The notes: generated from the sequence alone by a model not told the origin. A stretch of 64,000 nt of DNA from Spinactinospora alkalitolerans (GCF_013408795.1 NZ_JACCCC010000001.1:868001-932000); one strand, 5' to 3'. Shown: positions 25,567 through 35,429, numbered from the stretch's first letter. Numbers and translations are program-made.

Positions 25567-26745
25567 GTGTCGCTGCCGCCGCTGGTCGAACCAGCCGACG
25601 AGCTGACCGTTGACGAGGTGCGCCGCTACTCTCGTCACCTGATCATCCCCGACGTGGGCATGGACGGCCAGAAGCGCCTGAAGAACGCGAAGGTTCTGGT
25701 CGTCGGCGCCGGTGGACTGGGTTCGCCCGCGCTGCTCTACCTCGCCGCCGCGGGCGTCGGCACGCTGGGCATCATCGACTTCGACGTCGTGGACGAGTCC
25801 AACCTGCAGCGCCAGGTGATCCACGGCCAGAGCGACGTCGACCGCCCCAAGGCGGAGTCCGCGCGCGACTCGGTCCGCGAGGTCAACCCCAACGTCGAAG
25901 TGGTGCTGCACCAGGAGCGCCTGGACTCCGAAAACGCCTTCCGCATCTTCGAGCCCTACGACCTCATCCTCGACGGCACGGACAACTTCGCCACCCGCTA
26001 CCTGGTGAACGACGCCGCCGTGCTGCTCGGCAAGCCCTACGTCTGGGGTTCCATCTACCGGTTCGACGGCCAGGCCTCGGTCTTCTGGGCCGAGCACGGC
26101 CCGTGCTACCGCTGCCTCTACCCCGAGCCGCCGCCGCCCGGAATGGTCCCGTCCTGCGCCGAAGGCGGCGTCCTGGGCGTGCTGTGCGCCTCGATCGGCT
26201 CCATCCAGGTCAACGAGGCCATCAAACTGCTCGCCGGGTTCGGCGACCCGCTCGTCGGCCGGCTGATGATCTATGACGCCCTGGAGATGAGCTACCGCTC
26301 GGTGAAGGTCCGCAAGGACCCCGAGTGCCCGCTGTGCGGCAAGAACCCCACGATCACCGAGCTGATCGACTACGAGGCGTTCTGCGGCACGGTCTCCGAC
26401 GAGGCGCAGCAGGCCGCCGCGGGCTCCACCATCACCGCGGGCGAGCTCAAGACGATGATGGACGACGCCGAGGACTTCTACCTCGTCGACGTCCGCGAGA
26501 AGAACGAGTACGAGATCGTCAACATCCCCGGCGCGGTGCTCATCCCCAAGGGCGAGTTCCTCAACGGCGAGGCGTTCGCCAAGCTGCCGCAGGACAAGAG
26601 GATCGTGCTGCACTGCAAGTCCGGCGCGCGTTCGGCCGAGGCGCTGGCCGCGCTCAAGGGCGCGGGCTTCGGCGACGCGGTGCACGTGGGCGGCGGCGTG
26701 CTGGCCTGGGTCAACCAGGTCGACCCCAGCCTGCCGACCTACTGA
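25567..26745 (+). CDS. moeZ: MoeZ: E1-like adenylyltransferase with rhodanese sulfurtransferase domain
   Basis: A 392-residue enzyme that adenylates and then thiolates ubiquitin-like sulfur carrier proteins (MoaD, CysO and similar) for molybdopterin, cysteine or other sulfur pathways. The ThiF/MoeB domain covers about 1-260: ATP motif VVGAGGLGSPALLYLAAAG, DFDVVDESNLQRQ, and zinc Cys pairs CYRC and CPLC. The rhodanese domain covers about 290-390 with the active Cys in HCKSGARS. Start is GTG 25567, with AGGAG upstream. A strong terminator follows. Confidence 0.95.
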   Translation: MSLPPLVEPADELTVDEVRRYSRHLIIPDVGMDGQKRLKNAKVLVVGAGGLGSPALLYLAAAGVGTLGIIDFDVVDESNLQRQVIHGQSDVDRPKAESARDSVREVNPNVEVVLHQERLDSENAFRIFEPYDLILDGTDNFATRYLVNDAAVLLGKPYVWGSIYRFDGQASVFWAEHGPCYRCLYPEPPPPGMVPSCAEGGVLGVLCASIGSIQVNEAIKLLAGFGDPLVGRLMIYDALEMSYRSVKVRKDPECPLCGKNPTITELIDYEAFCGTVSDEAQQAAAGSTITAGELKTMMDDAEDFYLVDVREKNEYEIVNIPGAVLIPKGEFLNGEAFAKLPQDKRIVLHCKSGARSAEALAALKGAGFGDAVHVGGGVLAWVNQVDPSLPTY

Positions 26746-26762
26746 CCGCGGACTTCACACAG

Positions 26763-26796
26763 GGGCCGCCGCGCATCACGTCGCGGCGGCCCTTTT
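26763..26796 (+). terminator. Rho-independent terminator after moeZ
   Basis: A perfect 11-base-pair stem, GGGCCGCCGCG (26763-26773) and CGCGGCGGCCC (26782-26792), with loop CATCACGT and a TTTT tail. It lies 18 bases after the moeZ stop. Confidence 0.9.
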
Positions 26797-26911
26797 CGGT
26801 CGGCTCCCGGCCTGCGCCGACGGACGGGTTTTACCGCGCCGTGCGATTGAGATCCACGTCACACCGGGTAAATCCGGGGAGACGGCAGGACACCGGGCCG
26901 GGAGGTGTGTG

Positions 26912-27259
26912 ATGAAGGGGCGCTGGGACGACTGGGGGGTCGTGGTGGCGGGCGTGGCCGCGGCCGTGAGCTGGATCTGGCACGGCATGCTCGGCATCGG
27001 CGCCGCGTCCATGGTGCTGCTCGGCGTGCTCATGGTGCTGACCGCGGTGATGTCGATCACCCGCCCCGGGCTCATCACGACCGAGGCCGTGACGCTGGTG
27101 CTCGGCGTCCTGATGTTCCTCACCCCGTGGCTGTTCGGCTTCGCCGACACGGCCCCGGCGGCGTGGACGGGCTGGGTCGTCGGTGCGGTGGTCGTGGTGA
27201 TGGGGCTGATCGGCCTGCCGCTGAGCAACGCGGTGCACCGCCGCGCGGTCCCGCACTAG
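26912..27259 (+). CDS. SPW-repeat membrane protein
   Basis: A 115-residue protein with four hydrophobic segments (VVVAGVAAAVSWIWHGMLGI; MVLLGVLMVLTAVMSI; AVTLVLGVLMFLTPWLFGFA; GWVVGAVVVVMGLIGLPL) and the SPW-type Trp motifs SWIWH and TPWLFGF. ATG 26912 lies six bases after GGAGG; the in-frame GTG at 26909 is too close. The function of the family is unknown. A GGGTAA box at 26867-26872 could be a stress-sigma -10 element. Confidence 0.82.
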   Translation: MKGRWDDWGVVVAGVAAAVSWIWHGMLGIGAASMVLLGVLMVLTAVMSITRPGLITTEAVTLVLGVLMFLTPWLFGFADTAPAAWTGWVVGAVVVVMGLIGLPLSNAVHRRAVPH

Positions 27260-27283
27260 CCGACGGCCGGCGGGCACCACGGA

Positions 27284-27470
27284 GGCTGTGGCGAGAGCGC
27301 GGCCCCCTTTGCCGGGCCCGGGAAATTCTCGCCATGGTGGGCCGCGCCTCGCCGCCGAAGCGGTGGTCCTGGCTCCTGCGCACGCGGTCACCGATGTGCC
27401 TCGGCCGCGAGGCGCGCCGGGGCCGTCCCTGCGGAGCAGACCGGCGTGATGGCGCGCTCTCGCGGCAGCC
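27284..27470 (-). repeat. Dispersed intergenic repeat family R3, copy 2 (foldback structure)
   Basis: The ends form an inverted repeat: 27284-27303 and the complement of 27451-27470 agree at 17 of 20 bases around a core GCGAGAGCGCG. An inner inverted repeat, GCGCCTCGC(C/G)GCCGA, lies near 27344-27357 and 27402-27416. The reverse complement is colinear with 2408-2560. The whole block can fold into a two-level hairpin. It holds no convincing gene. Confidence 0.55.
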
Positions 27471-27498
27471 TTCCGGGGCCGAGCGCAAGAGAGCCCGT

Positions 27499-27504
27499 TA
27501 CCGT
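27499..27504 (+). promoter_or_regulatory. -10 box of a leaderless alkyltransferase-like transcript
   Basis: TACCGT ends six bases before the ATG at 27511; no Shine-Dalgarno is present. Confidence 0.5.
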
Positions 27505-27510
27505 TGGCCC

Positions 27511-27822
27511 ATGCCCCAGCCAGACGCCCATCCCGGCGACTACGCCGAACGCGTGCTCGAAGTCGTGGAGCGGATCCCGCCCGGCCGGGTCATGTCCTAC
27601 GGCGACGTCGCCGAGTACCTCGGGGAGGGCGGCCCGAGGCAGGTCGGCGCCGTCATGTCGACGTGGGGCGGCGGCGTGCCCTGGTGGCGGGTGATCCGCG
27701 CCGACGGGACCCCGCCGCCCGGCCACGAGGTGCGCGCCCTGAGCCACTACGCCGCCGAGTCCACCCCGCTGCGCCCGGGCACCGACCGCGTCGACATGCG
27801 CCGCGCCAGGTGGGACGGGTGA
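27511..27822 (+). CDS. MGMT-family alkyltransferase-like DNA-binding protein
   Basis: A 103-residue protein equal to the DNA-binding half of O6-alkylguanine-DNA alkyltransferase: VLEVVERIPPGRVMSYGDVA, RQVGAVMSTW, VPWWRVIRADG. The acceptor Cys of the PCHR motif is replaced by Trp (PWWR), so it cannot take the alkyl group. Such ATL proteins bind alkylated guanine and pass it to nucleotide excision repair. The position just before adnAB and a helicase-rich repair region is consistent with this role. Confidence 0.9.
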   Translation: MPQPDAHPGDYAERVLEVVERIPPGRVMSYGDVAEYLGEGGPRQVGAVMSTWGGGVPWWRVIRADGTPPPGHEVRALSHYAAESTPLRPGTDRVDMRRARWDG

Positions 27823-27842
27823 GAGCGGCGGCGGCCGGCCGG

Positions 27843-28604
27843 CTATTCCGGTCGGCGGCCGAGGACGAAGCCGAAGCGGTCGGTGAAGCGCAGCGTCTGC
27901 TCCGGGTGCCTGCTGCGCATCTCCTCGGCGCCGGACGCGAGCTCCTCGTCGGTGAAGGTGAACAGCACCGACATCCACTTGTGCCGCTGGACCAGCCGAA
28001 TGTAGTGCTCCCTGTCCACCTCGACGGCGAAGTCGTGCTGGCCGATCCGGGTGTCCAGGCCGCTGGAGCGCATGGCCGCCGCGATGTCGGCGATCTCGGG
28101 GTGCCTCTCGGCGAAGCGGTCCAGGGCGGCCTGGAACAGCGGGTAATCGAGCTTGGGCGGGAGGCTGATGATCAGCAGCCTGCCGCCGGGGGCGAGCAGC
28201 CGGGCGAGACCGCCGACCGTGGCGGCCACGTCGGGGACGTGGTGGATCGTCTCCTTGACCAGGACGGCGTCGAGCTCCCCGTAGGGGAGGTCGGCCCGCC
28301 CCTCGGCGACCTCCTCGGCGCCGGCGCACACCGTGCGCACGCGCGGGTCGGCGGGCACCTGGTCCAGCATGTGCTGGGAGGGATCCACGCACAGCAGGGG
28401 CGTGTCGGGGGAGATCCGGGGCAGCAGCGCCCGCTCGAACAGTCCGGTCCCGCCGCCGACGTCGGCGACCCGGTCGCCCGGCCGTAGGTCCAGTGCCTCG
28501 GCGATCAGCCGGTTCATCCACTCCACGTACTCGGCGCTGTGGGCCCAGTTGCCGTCATAGTCGCGAGCAAGATTCTCGTAGTGTTCCGCGATCGTGTCGC
28601 GCAC
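27843..28604 (-). CDS. Class I SAM-dependent methyltransferase
   Basis: A 253-residue methyltransferase with motif I VADVGGGTGLFERALL, acidic loop LLCVDPSQHML, AVLVKETIHHVPD and post-motif LLAPGGRLLIISLPP. It belongs to the methyltransferase-11/25 type; the substrate cannot be told. GTG 28604 is chosen because AGGAGG lies six bases upstream. It converges on the alkyltransferase-like gene with only 20 bases between stops. The 287 bases to its right form a divergent promoter region with adnA. Confidence 0.85.
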   Translation of the reverse strand: MRDTIAEHYENLARDYDGNWAHSAEYVEWMNRLIAEALDLRPGDRVADVGGGTGLFERALLPRISPDTPLLCVDPSQHMLDQVPADPRVRTVCAGAEEVAEGRADLPYGELDAVLVKETIHHVPDVAATVGGLARLLAPGGRLLIISLPPKLDYPLFQAALDRFAERHPEIADIAAAMRSSGLDTRIGQHDFAVEVDREHYIRLVQRHKWMSVLFTFTDEELASGAEEMRSRHPEQTLRFTDRFGFVLGRRPE

Positions 28605-28891
28605 GGAGATCCTCCTTGGTCGCATCGGAAGAAGGGTCGCGGACCGGTCAAGAGTGCGCGCCGCACGCGCCGTTCCGGTCGTCGCGGCCCCGTCCGACCC
28701 TAGGGGGTTCACCTTTCACTTCCTGTTTCAGACGGGCCGGAAACTCTTGTTGGAATGTCCTTTACCTGCTGACTGTGCACGTCGGCGGAAGGCGGGGCCG
28801 CACCCGGCCCCGGACGTTTCGAGCCGTGCGCCGGGCCCTCGAGGCCCCCGGGCGGCCCCGAATGTGGTGGGCATCTGGTGAACTAGATGGG

Positions 28892-31800
28892 GTGAGCTCA
28901 TCCCCGTACCGTCTGGTGCGGCGGGTCCGGCGCGTGGCGCCCCCGCCGGTCCTGGACGACCACCAGCAGCGCGTCGTCGCCCACAAGGGCGGCCCGCTGC
29001 TCGTGCTGGCGGGGCCGGGCACCGGCAAGACCACCACGATCGTCGAGGCCGTCGTCGACCGGATCGAGAACCGGGGAACGGACCCCGCGAAGGTCCTGGT
29101 GCTCACGTTCAGCCGCAAGGCGGCCCAGGAACTGCGGGAGCGCATCACCGCGCGGCTGCGCCGCACCACGCGCGAACCCCTCGCGCTCACCTTCCACAGC
29201 TACGCCTACGCGCTGATCCGCAGGGAGTTCCAGCGCTCCGGCGACCTGCCGCCGCGGCTGCTGTCAGGGCCCGAACAGCTCATGGAGGTGCGCGAACTGC
29301 TCGCGGGCGAGCTGGGCGACGGCGCCGCGGCGTGGCCCGAGCGGCTGCGGCCGGCGCTGCACACCCGCGGCTTCGCCGACGAGCTGCGCGACTTCCTGAT
29401 GCGCGCCCAGGAGCGGGGGCTGGACTCCTCGGACCTGAGCGCCCTCGGACGCGCGCAGAACCGCGACGACTGGGTGGCGGCCGGCGGCTTCCTCGACCGC
29501 TACATCGGGCGCTTCGACATCGCCCCGGTCCCGACGTTCAACTACGCCGAACTCGTGCGGATCGCGGCGAACCTGCTCGGCGACCCCGAGGTCCAGGCGC
29601 GGGAGCGCGCGGCGAGGGAGGCCGTGTTCGTCGACGAGTACCAGGACACCGACCCGGCCCAGGAGGAGCTGCTGCGCGCGCTGGCCGGGGACGGCCGCGG
29701 CCTCGTCGCGGTGGGCGACCCCGACCAGTCCGTCTACGGCTTCCGGGGCGCCGACGTGCGCAACATCCTGGAGTTCCCGCAACGGTTCCCCCAGGTGAAC
29801 GGGGAACCGGCCCCGGTGGTGGCGCTCCAGGTGTGCCGGCGCAGCGGCCCCGCGCCGCTGGACGCCTCCCGCCGCCTCGCCCGGCGGCTGCCCGCCGCGC
29901 CGAGCCCCAACGGCGGGCAGGTCAACGCCCACCGCATGCTCACCCCCGTGCCCGAAGCGCCGACCGGCGGCGTCAAGGTCCTGCTCGCCGAGAGCCCGGC
30001 GCAGGAGGCCGCCGTCATCGCCGACACCCTGCGCCGCGCCAACCTCATCGACGGCGTGCCGTGGTCGCGCATGGCCGTGCTGGTCCGCTCAGCGACGCGG
30101 CAGGTCCCCGTGCTGCGGCGCGCGCTGATCGCCGCGAACGTGCCGGTCCGGGTCAGCGGGGACGAGCTGCCGCTGGCCGCGGAGTCGCTGATCCGCCCGA
30201 TGCTGCTGCTGGTCCGCTGCGCGCTGCACGGGGACGCGCTCGACGATGCGACCGCGCACGAACTGCTGACCAGCGCCTTCGGTGACGCCGACAGCATCAG
30301 GCTGCGCCGGCTCGGACGCGCCCTGCGCCGAATCGAACTCGAATCCGGGGGCAACCGGACCTCGGCGGCGCTGCTCGCCGACGCCCTGAACGACCCGCGT
30401 GACCTCGCCATGGTCGACCCGGAGGTGCGCGAGCCCGCCGAGCGCATCGCCGGATACCTGCGGCTGATCCGCGAGCGCGCCGCGGCCGGCGGCACGGCCG
30501 AGGACGTGCTGTGGGAGGTCTGGCGGACCTCGGGCCTGGCCGACCGGCTGCTCAAGGCCAGCCAGGCCGGCGGGCGGCGCGGTGCCGCGGCCGACCGCGA
30601 CCTGGACTCCGTGGTCGCACTGTTCGAGAGCGCGGCGCGCTACTGCGACCGCCTCCCGCCCGGCGTGCCCGAGGGATTCCTGGACGACCTGGAGGCCCAG
30701 GAGATCCCGGCCGACACGCTGGCCGAGCAGGCGCCGCAGGGCGAGTCGGTGCGCATCCTCACCGCGCACCGCTCCAAAGGGCTGGAGTGGGACCTCGTGG
30801 TGGTCGCCGGGGTGCAGGAGGGCGACTGGCCCGACCTGCGCCTGCGCGGATCCCTCCTGGGCGTGGAGCACCTGGTCGACACCGTCTCCGGCTTCACCGA
30901 GAACTCCGGCGCCGCGCTCGCCTCCAAGCTGCTGGACGAGGAGCGCCGCCTGTTCTACGTCGCCGTCACCCGGGCCCGGCGCGACCTCGTCGTCACGGCG
31001 GTGGGCGGCGAGGACACCGAGGAGCGCCCCTCGCGGTTCCTCTCCGAGCTCGGCGCGGCCGAACCCGAACGCGTCACCACCGGGCGGCGCTGGCTGGCGC
31101 TGCCCGCGCTTGTGGCCGACCTGCGCTCGGCCGTCACCGACCCCAGGGCGCCCGATCCGCTGCGCCGCGCCGCAGCGGCCCACCTGGCCCGCCTCGCCGA
31201 CGCCGGCGTGCGGGGCGCCGACCCCCGCGAGTGGTACGCGCTGACCGGGCTGTCCGACGACAGCCCGCTGGTCGGGCCGGACGAGCAGATCCGGGTGTCG
31301 CCGTCGCAGGTGGAGAGGTTCGGCGACTGCGAGCTGCGCTGGCTGCTGGAGACCGCGGCCGGGGCCGACCCCGCGCAGCTCTCCGCCAACCTCGGCACCA
31401 TCGTACACGCCATCGCCGTCCTCGTCGCCGAGGGCGCCGACCTCCCCGAGATCCGGCGCCGCATGGACGGCGTGTGGTCGGAGCTGGACTTCGGCGGCCC
31501 GTGGTACGCCGACAAGCAGCGCGAGAAGGCCGAGGCGATGATCGGCAAGCTCATCTCCTGGCAGGACGGCAACGAACGGACGCTGGTCGCCACGGAGGAG
31601 GGCTTCAAGGTCGACCTCGGCGGCGTCGAGATCGTGGGCCGGATCGACCGCCTGGAGAAGGACGCGGCCGGCCGGGGCGTGATCGTCGACATCAAGACCG
31701 GCAACAGCGCGCCCAGGGACGACGACATCGCCCGCCACCCCCAGCTCGGCGTCTACCAGTTGGCCGTGCTCAAGTCGGCCTTCGAGCACTTCGGACTGAC

Positions 31801-32032
31801 CGAGCCCGGCGGCGCGGCCCTCGTCCAGATCGGCGAGAAGCGGGCCAAGGCCAAGGAGCAGGGACAGGGGGCACTCGGCGACGACCCCGATCCGGCCTGG
31901 TCGGAGCGGCTGGTCCACGACGTCGCCACCGGCATGGCCGGATCGACCTTCAAGGCCAGGATCAACGAGGGGTGCCGGGTCTGCTCGGTGCGCTCCAGTT
32001 GCCCGCTGAACGACGAGGGGGGCCGGGTGTGA
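28892..32032 (+). CDS. adnA: AdnA-type helicase-nuclease subunit (UvrD-like motor, Fe-S nuclease)
   Basis: A 1046-residue subunit of the actinobacterial AdnAB motor-nuclease that resects double-strand breaks. The motor holds Walker A GPGTGKTTT (about 41-49), TFSRKAAQELRER, Walker B VFVDEYQDTD, QSVYGFRGAD, LTAHRSKGLEWD and VAVTRARRDL. The C-terminal PD-(D/E)xK nuclease contains GRIDRLEKDAAGRGVIVDIK. A Cys in FGDCELRW plus CRVCSVRSSCP at the end make a four-Cys iron-sulfur signature as in AddB/Cas4. GTG 28892 gives a length close to the mycobacterial AdnA (about 1050). AdnB starts 74 bases downstream, so the two form an operon. Confidence 0.9.
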   Translation: MSSSPYRLVRRVRRVAPPPVLDDHQQRVVAHKGGPLLVLAGPGTGKTTTIVEAVVDRIENRGTDPAKVLVLTFSRKAAQELRERITARLRRTTREPLALTFHSYAYALIRREFQRSGDLPPRLLSGPEQLMEVRELLAGELGDGAAAWPERLRPALHTRGFADELRDFLMRAQERGLDSSDLSALGRAQNRDDWVAAGGFLDRYIGRFDIAPVPTFNYAELVRIAANLLGDPEVQARERAAREAVFVDEYQDTDPAQEELLRALAGDGRGLVAVGDPDQSVYGFRGADVRNILEFPQRFPQVNGEPAPVVALQVCRRSGPAPLDASRRLARRLPAAPSPNGGQVNAHRMLTPVPEAPTGGVKVLLAESPAQEAAVIADTLRRANLIDGVPWSRMAVLVRSATRQVPVLRRALIAANVPVRVSGDELPLAAESLIRPMLLLVRCALHGDALDDATAHELLTSAFGDADSIRLRRLGRALRRIELESGGNRTSAALLADALNDPRDLAMVDPEVREPAERIAGYLRLIRERAAAGGTAEDVLWEVWRTSGLADRLLKASQAGGRRGAAADRDLDSVVALFESAARYCDRLPPGVPEGFLDDLEAQEIPADTLAEQAPQGESVRILTAHRSKGLEWDLVVVAGVQEGDWPDLRLRGSLLGVEHLVDTVSGFTENSGAALASKLLDEERRLFYVAVTRARRDLVVTAVGGEDTEERPSRFLSELGAAEPERVTTGRRWLALPALVADLRSAVTDPRAPDPLRRAAAAHLARLADAGVRGADPREWYALTGLSDDSPLVGPDEQIRVSPSQVERFGDCELRWLLETAAGADPAQLSANLGTIVHAIAVLVAEGADLPEIRRRMDGVWSELDFGGPWYADKQREKAEAMIGKLISWQDGNERTLVATEEGFKVDLGGVEIVGRIDRLEKDAAGRGVIVDIKTGNSAPRDDDIARHPQLGVYQLAVLKSAFEHFGLTEPGGAALVQIGEKRAKAKEQGQGALGDDPDPAWSERLVHDVATGMAGSTFKARINEGCRVCSVRSSCPLNDEGGRV

Positions 32033-32105
32033 CCGGGGCGGCGGCACCGAGCGGCAGGCCCGCGCGCGGGCGCGAGAACGGCCCACGACCGTGAATCAGG
32101 GGAGC

Positions 32106-35100
32106 ATGACCGAGACACTGCCCAGCCGGACCTTCGGCCCCGCGCAGCTCGCGCGGCTGCTCGGGCAGCCCGAGCCGACGGCGGAGCAGGCCGCCGTCAT
32201 CTCCGCGCCCCTCGCGCCGGGCGTGGTCGTCGCGGGCGCGGGATCGGGCAAGAGCGAGACGATGGCCGGCCGCGTCGTGTGGCTGGTCGCCAACGGCCAC
32301 GTCCGCCCGGAGAACCTGCTCGGCCTGACGTTCACCCGCAAGGCGGCATCGGAGCTGGCCGAACGCGTCCGCAAGCGCCTCGACCAGCTTCGCGGCTCCG
32401 GCGCGGTGCCCGACGAGGTCCTCGACGGCGAACCCACCGTCTCCACCTACCACTCCTACGCCTCCCGCCTGGTGGGCGACCACGCGCTGCGCGAGGCCGT
32501 GGAACCCTCGGCCAGGCTGATCACCCAGGCGGTGGCCTGGCAGCTGGCCAACCAGATCGTGAGCGGCTACGACGGGCCCATGAGCGCGGTGAACTCCGTC
32601 CCGGAGACGGTCGTGCGCGACGTCCTCGCGCTCTCAGGGGAACTCGCCGAGCACCTGCGTACGCCCGACGACGTCCGCCGGATCGGCGCGTGGCTGCGGG
32701 AGCGCGCCGACGCGCTGCCCGAGAGCAAGGCGCCGACCAGGGAGCTGCTCGCGGCCCAGGAGCACCGCGAGCAGCTCCTGCCGCTGCTGGAGGGGTTCGC
32801 CGAGGCCAAGGCGGCGCGCGAGGTCATGGACTTCGGCGACCAGGTGGCGCTGGCCGCGCGCATCGCCCGGCGGCACCCCGAGGTCGGGCTGATCGAGAAG
32901 AGCCGCTACCACGTGGTGCTGCTGGACGAGTACCAGGACACCAGTCACGCCCAGTTGGTGCTGCTGCGCGCGCTGTTCGGCGACGCCCACCCGGTGACCG
33001 CCGTCGGCGACCCCTGCCAGTCCATCTACGGCTGGCGCGGGGCCAGCTCCGGCAACCTCACGGGATTCCCGACCGACTTCCCCGAGCGCCCGGGGCGGCC
33101 GGCCTCCGTCCGCCAGCTCGCCACCAGCTTCCGCAACGGCGAACGCGTCCTCGCCGTCGCCAAGCGCATCGCCGAACCGCTGCGCGCGCAGGCCGACTCC
33201 GTCCCGGTCCTGCACCCCGGGCCCGCCCGGCGCGGCCGCGGCTTCGTCACCGGTGCGCTGCTGGCCACCGAGACCGAGGAGGCGGAGTGGATCGCCGGGC
33301 AGATCGAGATCGCGCTGCGGGAGTCCCGCGGCACCCACCGCGCCCCGGACGGGCTGCCGTGGCCGGAGCAGGAGAACCGGGGACCGCTCAGCCCCGGTGA
33401 CGTCGCGATCCTGTGCCGCAAGCGCTCCCAGTTCCCGCTGCTGCGCGAGCGGCTGGAGCTGCGCGGCATCCCGGTCGAGGTCGTCGGCCTCGGCGGGCTG
33501 GTCAACGTGCCCGAGGTGCGCGACATCGTCGCCACGCTGCGGGTCCTGAACGACCCGGCGGCGGGCAACGAGCTGGCCCGCCTGCTCACCGGGCCCCGCT
33601 GGCGGCTCGGAGCGAGCGACCTGGTGGCGCTGAACAGGCGCGCCACCGAGCTGGCCGAGGAGAGCAGACGCGACCTGAACCGGTCGGCGCCCGCCGAACC
33701 GGACCGGCCGGCCGACCCGCTGACCCGGACGGTCTTCGACCTCACGGCCGAGAGCGGCAGCCTGCTCGACGCGCTGGACGACCTCGGGCCCGCCGAGCGC
33801 TACTCCCCGACCGGCCACGAGCGGCTGACCGCGCTCGCCGAGGAGCTGCGCGCCCTGCGCCGCCTCGTCGCCCAGCCGCTGCCCGACCTGATCACCGACA
33901 TCGAGCGCACGCTCGGCCTGGACATCGAGGTGGGCGCCCGGACCGGCCGCGACCCGGTGGCGGCCCGCGCCGACCTCGACGCGTTCATCGACGTCGCGGC
34001 CAGGTTCGTGGGCACGAGCGAGGCGCCCACCCTCAGCGCGTTCCTCGCCTTCCTGCGCTCCGCCGAGGACACCGAGCGGGGCCTGGCGCCGGGCGAGCGC
34101 GTCGGCTCCACCGACACCGTCAAGCTCATGACCGTCCACGCGGCCAAGGGCCTGCAGTGGCCGATGGTCGTGGTCCCCGGCCTGAGCCAGACCCTGTTCC
34201 CCACCAGGCCGGGGGCCGGGAAGAGCTGGACCGGGCGGCCGGCCGAGCTGCCGTTCCCGCTCCGCGGCGACAGCGTCGGCCTGCCCCGGCTCACCGACGT
34301 CGACGACGCCTCCATCAAGCGGTTCCGGGAGGAGGAGAAGGGCCGCGACACGATGGAGGAGCGCCGTCTCGCCTACGTCGCCGTCACCCGGGCCGCCTTC
34401 GCTCTGCTGTGCACCGGGCACCGGTGGGGAGCGGGGACGAAGACCGCGCGGGAGCCGTCGCCCTTCCTGGAGGAGGTCCGCGAGGCGTGCGCGGCCGGAG
34501 CGGGCCGGATCGCGCAGTGGGCCCCCGCGCCGGGCGAGACCGAGACCAACCCCCAGTTGGTGGACGTCGAACCGGTCGCCTGGCCGCACCTTCCCGAGGA
34601 CTACGTCGGCGCGGCCGCCGACCGGCACCGCGAGGTCGTGGCCGGCGCCCGGCTCGTCGAGGAGGCCCGGGCCGGCGCCGGAGCCCCGTGGCTGGAGCAA
34701 TTGGAGCGCGCCGCCGTACCGGAGTCCTGGAACCGCAGACTGAAGGGGTGGCAGCGCGACACCGACCTGCTGCTCGCCCACCGCGACACCGAGCGGACCG
34801 ACGACGGGGCCGTCACCGTCGAGCTGCCTGCGCACCTGACGGTGTCGTCGCTGGTGTCGCTGGCCCGCGATCCGGCGGCGCTCGCCCGTCAGATCCGCCG
34901 CCCGCTGCCGCGCCCACCGGCGCCGCACACCCGCAGGGGGACCGCGTTTCACCTGTGGCTGGAGCAGCGCTTCGGCCAGGAGAGCCTGCTCGACCCCGAC
35001 GAGCTGCCCGGCGCGGCCGACGAGGCGGTCGGCCGCGACGACGACCTCTCCGAGCTGCAGCGACTGTTCGAGGCCGGAGAGTGGGGCGGGCGGATCCCGC

Positions 35101-35429
35101 TGGACGTCGAGGTGCCGTTCGAGACGGTCATCGGCGACCGGCTCGTCCGCGGCCGGATGGACGCGGTCTTCCACGACGAGGAGCACGGACACTACGACGT
35201 CGTCGACTGGAAGACCGGCCGCCCGCCCGGCACCGACCGGGAGCGCAGGGCCGTGGCCGTCCAGCTCGCGGCCTACCGGATCGCCTGGGCGCAGTTGGCC
35301 GGGGTGCCGCTGGAGCACGTGCGCGCCGCGTTCCACTACGTGCGCACCGACCTGACCATCCGCCCCGCCGACCTGCTCGACGCCGACGGCCTGGCGGCCT
35401 TGATCGACCGGATTCCCGAGGCGGAATGA
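32106..35429 (+). CDS. adnB: AdnB-type helicase-nuclease subunit
   Basis: An 1107-residue partner of AdnA. Motor motifs: Walker A GAGSGKSETM, TFTRKAASELAERV, Walker B VLLDEYQDTSHAQ, QSIYGWRGASSGN, TVHAAKGLQWPMVVVPGLSQ and YVAVTRAAFALLCTGH. The nuclease domain at the end contains VRGRMDAVFHDE and HYDVVDWKTGRPPG. There is no Cys cluster, unlike the upstream subunit. In mycobacteria the AdnB motor drives translocation. ATG 32106 is used; GTG 32091 would add five residues. The length agrees with known AdnB (about 1100). Confidence 0.92.
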   Translation: MTETLPSRTFGPAQLARLLGQPEPTAEQAAVISAPLAPGVVVAGAGSGKSETMAGRVVWLVANGHVRPENLLGLTFTRKAASELAERVRKRLDQLRGSGAVPDEVLDGEPTVSTYHSYASRLVGDHALREAVEPSARLITQAVAWQLANQIVSGYDGPMSAVNSVPETVVRDVLALSGELAEHLRTPDDVRRIGAWLRERADALPESKAPTRELLAAQEHREQLLPLLEGFAEAKAAREVMDFGDQVALAARIARRHPEVGLIEKSRYHVVLLDEYQDTSHAQLVLLRALFGDAHPVTAVGDPCQSIYGWRGASSGNLTGFPTDFPERPGRPASVRQLATSFRNGERVLAVAKRIAEPLRAQADSVPVLHPGPARRGRGFVTGALLATETEEAEWIAGQIEIALRESRGTHRAPDGLPWPEQENRGPLSPGDVAILCRKRSQFPLLRERLELRGIPVEVVGLGGLVNVPEVRDIVATLRVLNDPAAGNELARLLTGPRWRLGASDLVALNRRATELAEESRRDLNRSAPAEPDRPADPLTRTVFDLTAESGSLLDALDDLGPAERYSPTGHERLTALAEELRALRRLVAQPLPDLITDIERTLGLDIEVGARTGRDPVAARADLDAFIDVAARFVGTSEAPTLSAFLAFLRSAEDTERGLAPGERVGSTDTVKLMTVHAAKGLQWPMVVVPGLSQTLFPTRPGAGKSWTGRPAELPFPLRGDSVGLPRLTDVDDASIKRFREEEKGRDTMEERRLAYVAVTRAAFALLCTGHRWGAGTKTAREPSPFLEEVREACAAGAGRIAQWAPAPGETETNPQLVDVEPVAWPHLPEDYVGAAADRHREVVAGARLVEEARAGAGAPWLEQLERAAVPESWNRRLKGWQRDTDLLLAHRDTERTDDGAVTVELPAHLTVSSLVSLARDPAALARQIRRPLPRPPAPHTRRGTAFHLWLEQRFGQESLLDPDELPGAADEAVGRDDDLSELQRLFEAGEWGGRIPLDVEVPFETVIGDRLVRGRMDAVFHDEEHGHYDVVDWKTGRPPGTDRERRAVAVQLAAYRIAWAQLAGVPLEHVRAAFHYVRTDLTIRPADLLDADGLAALIDRIPEAE

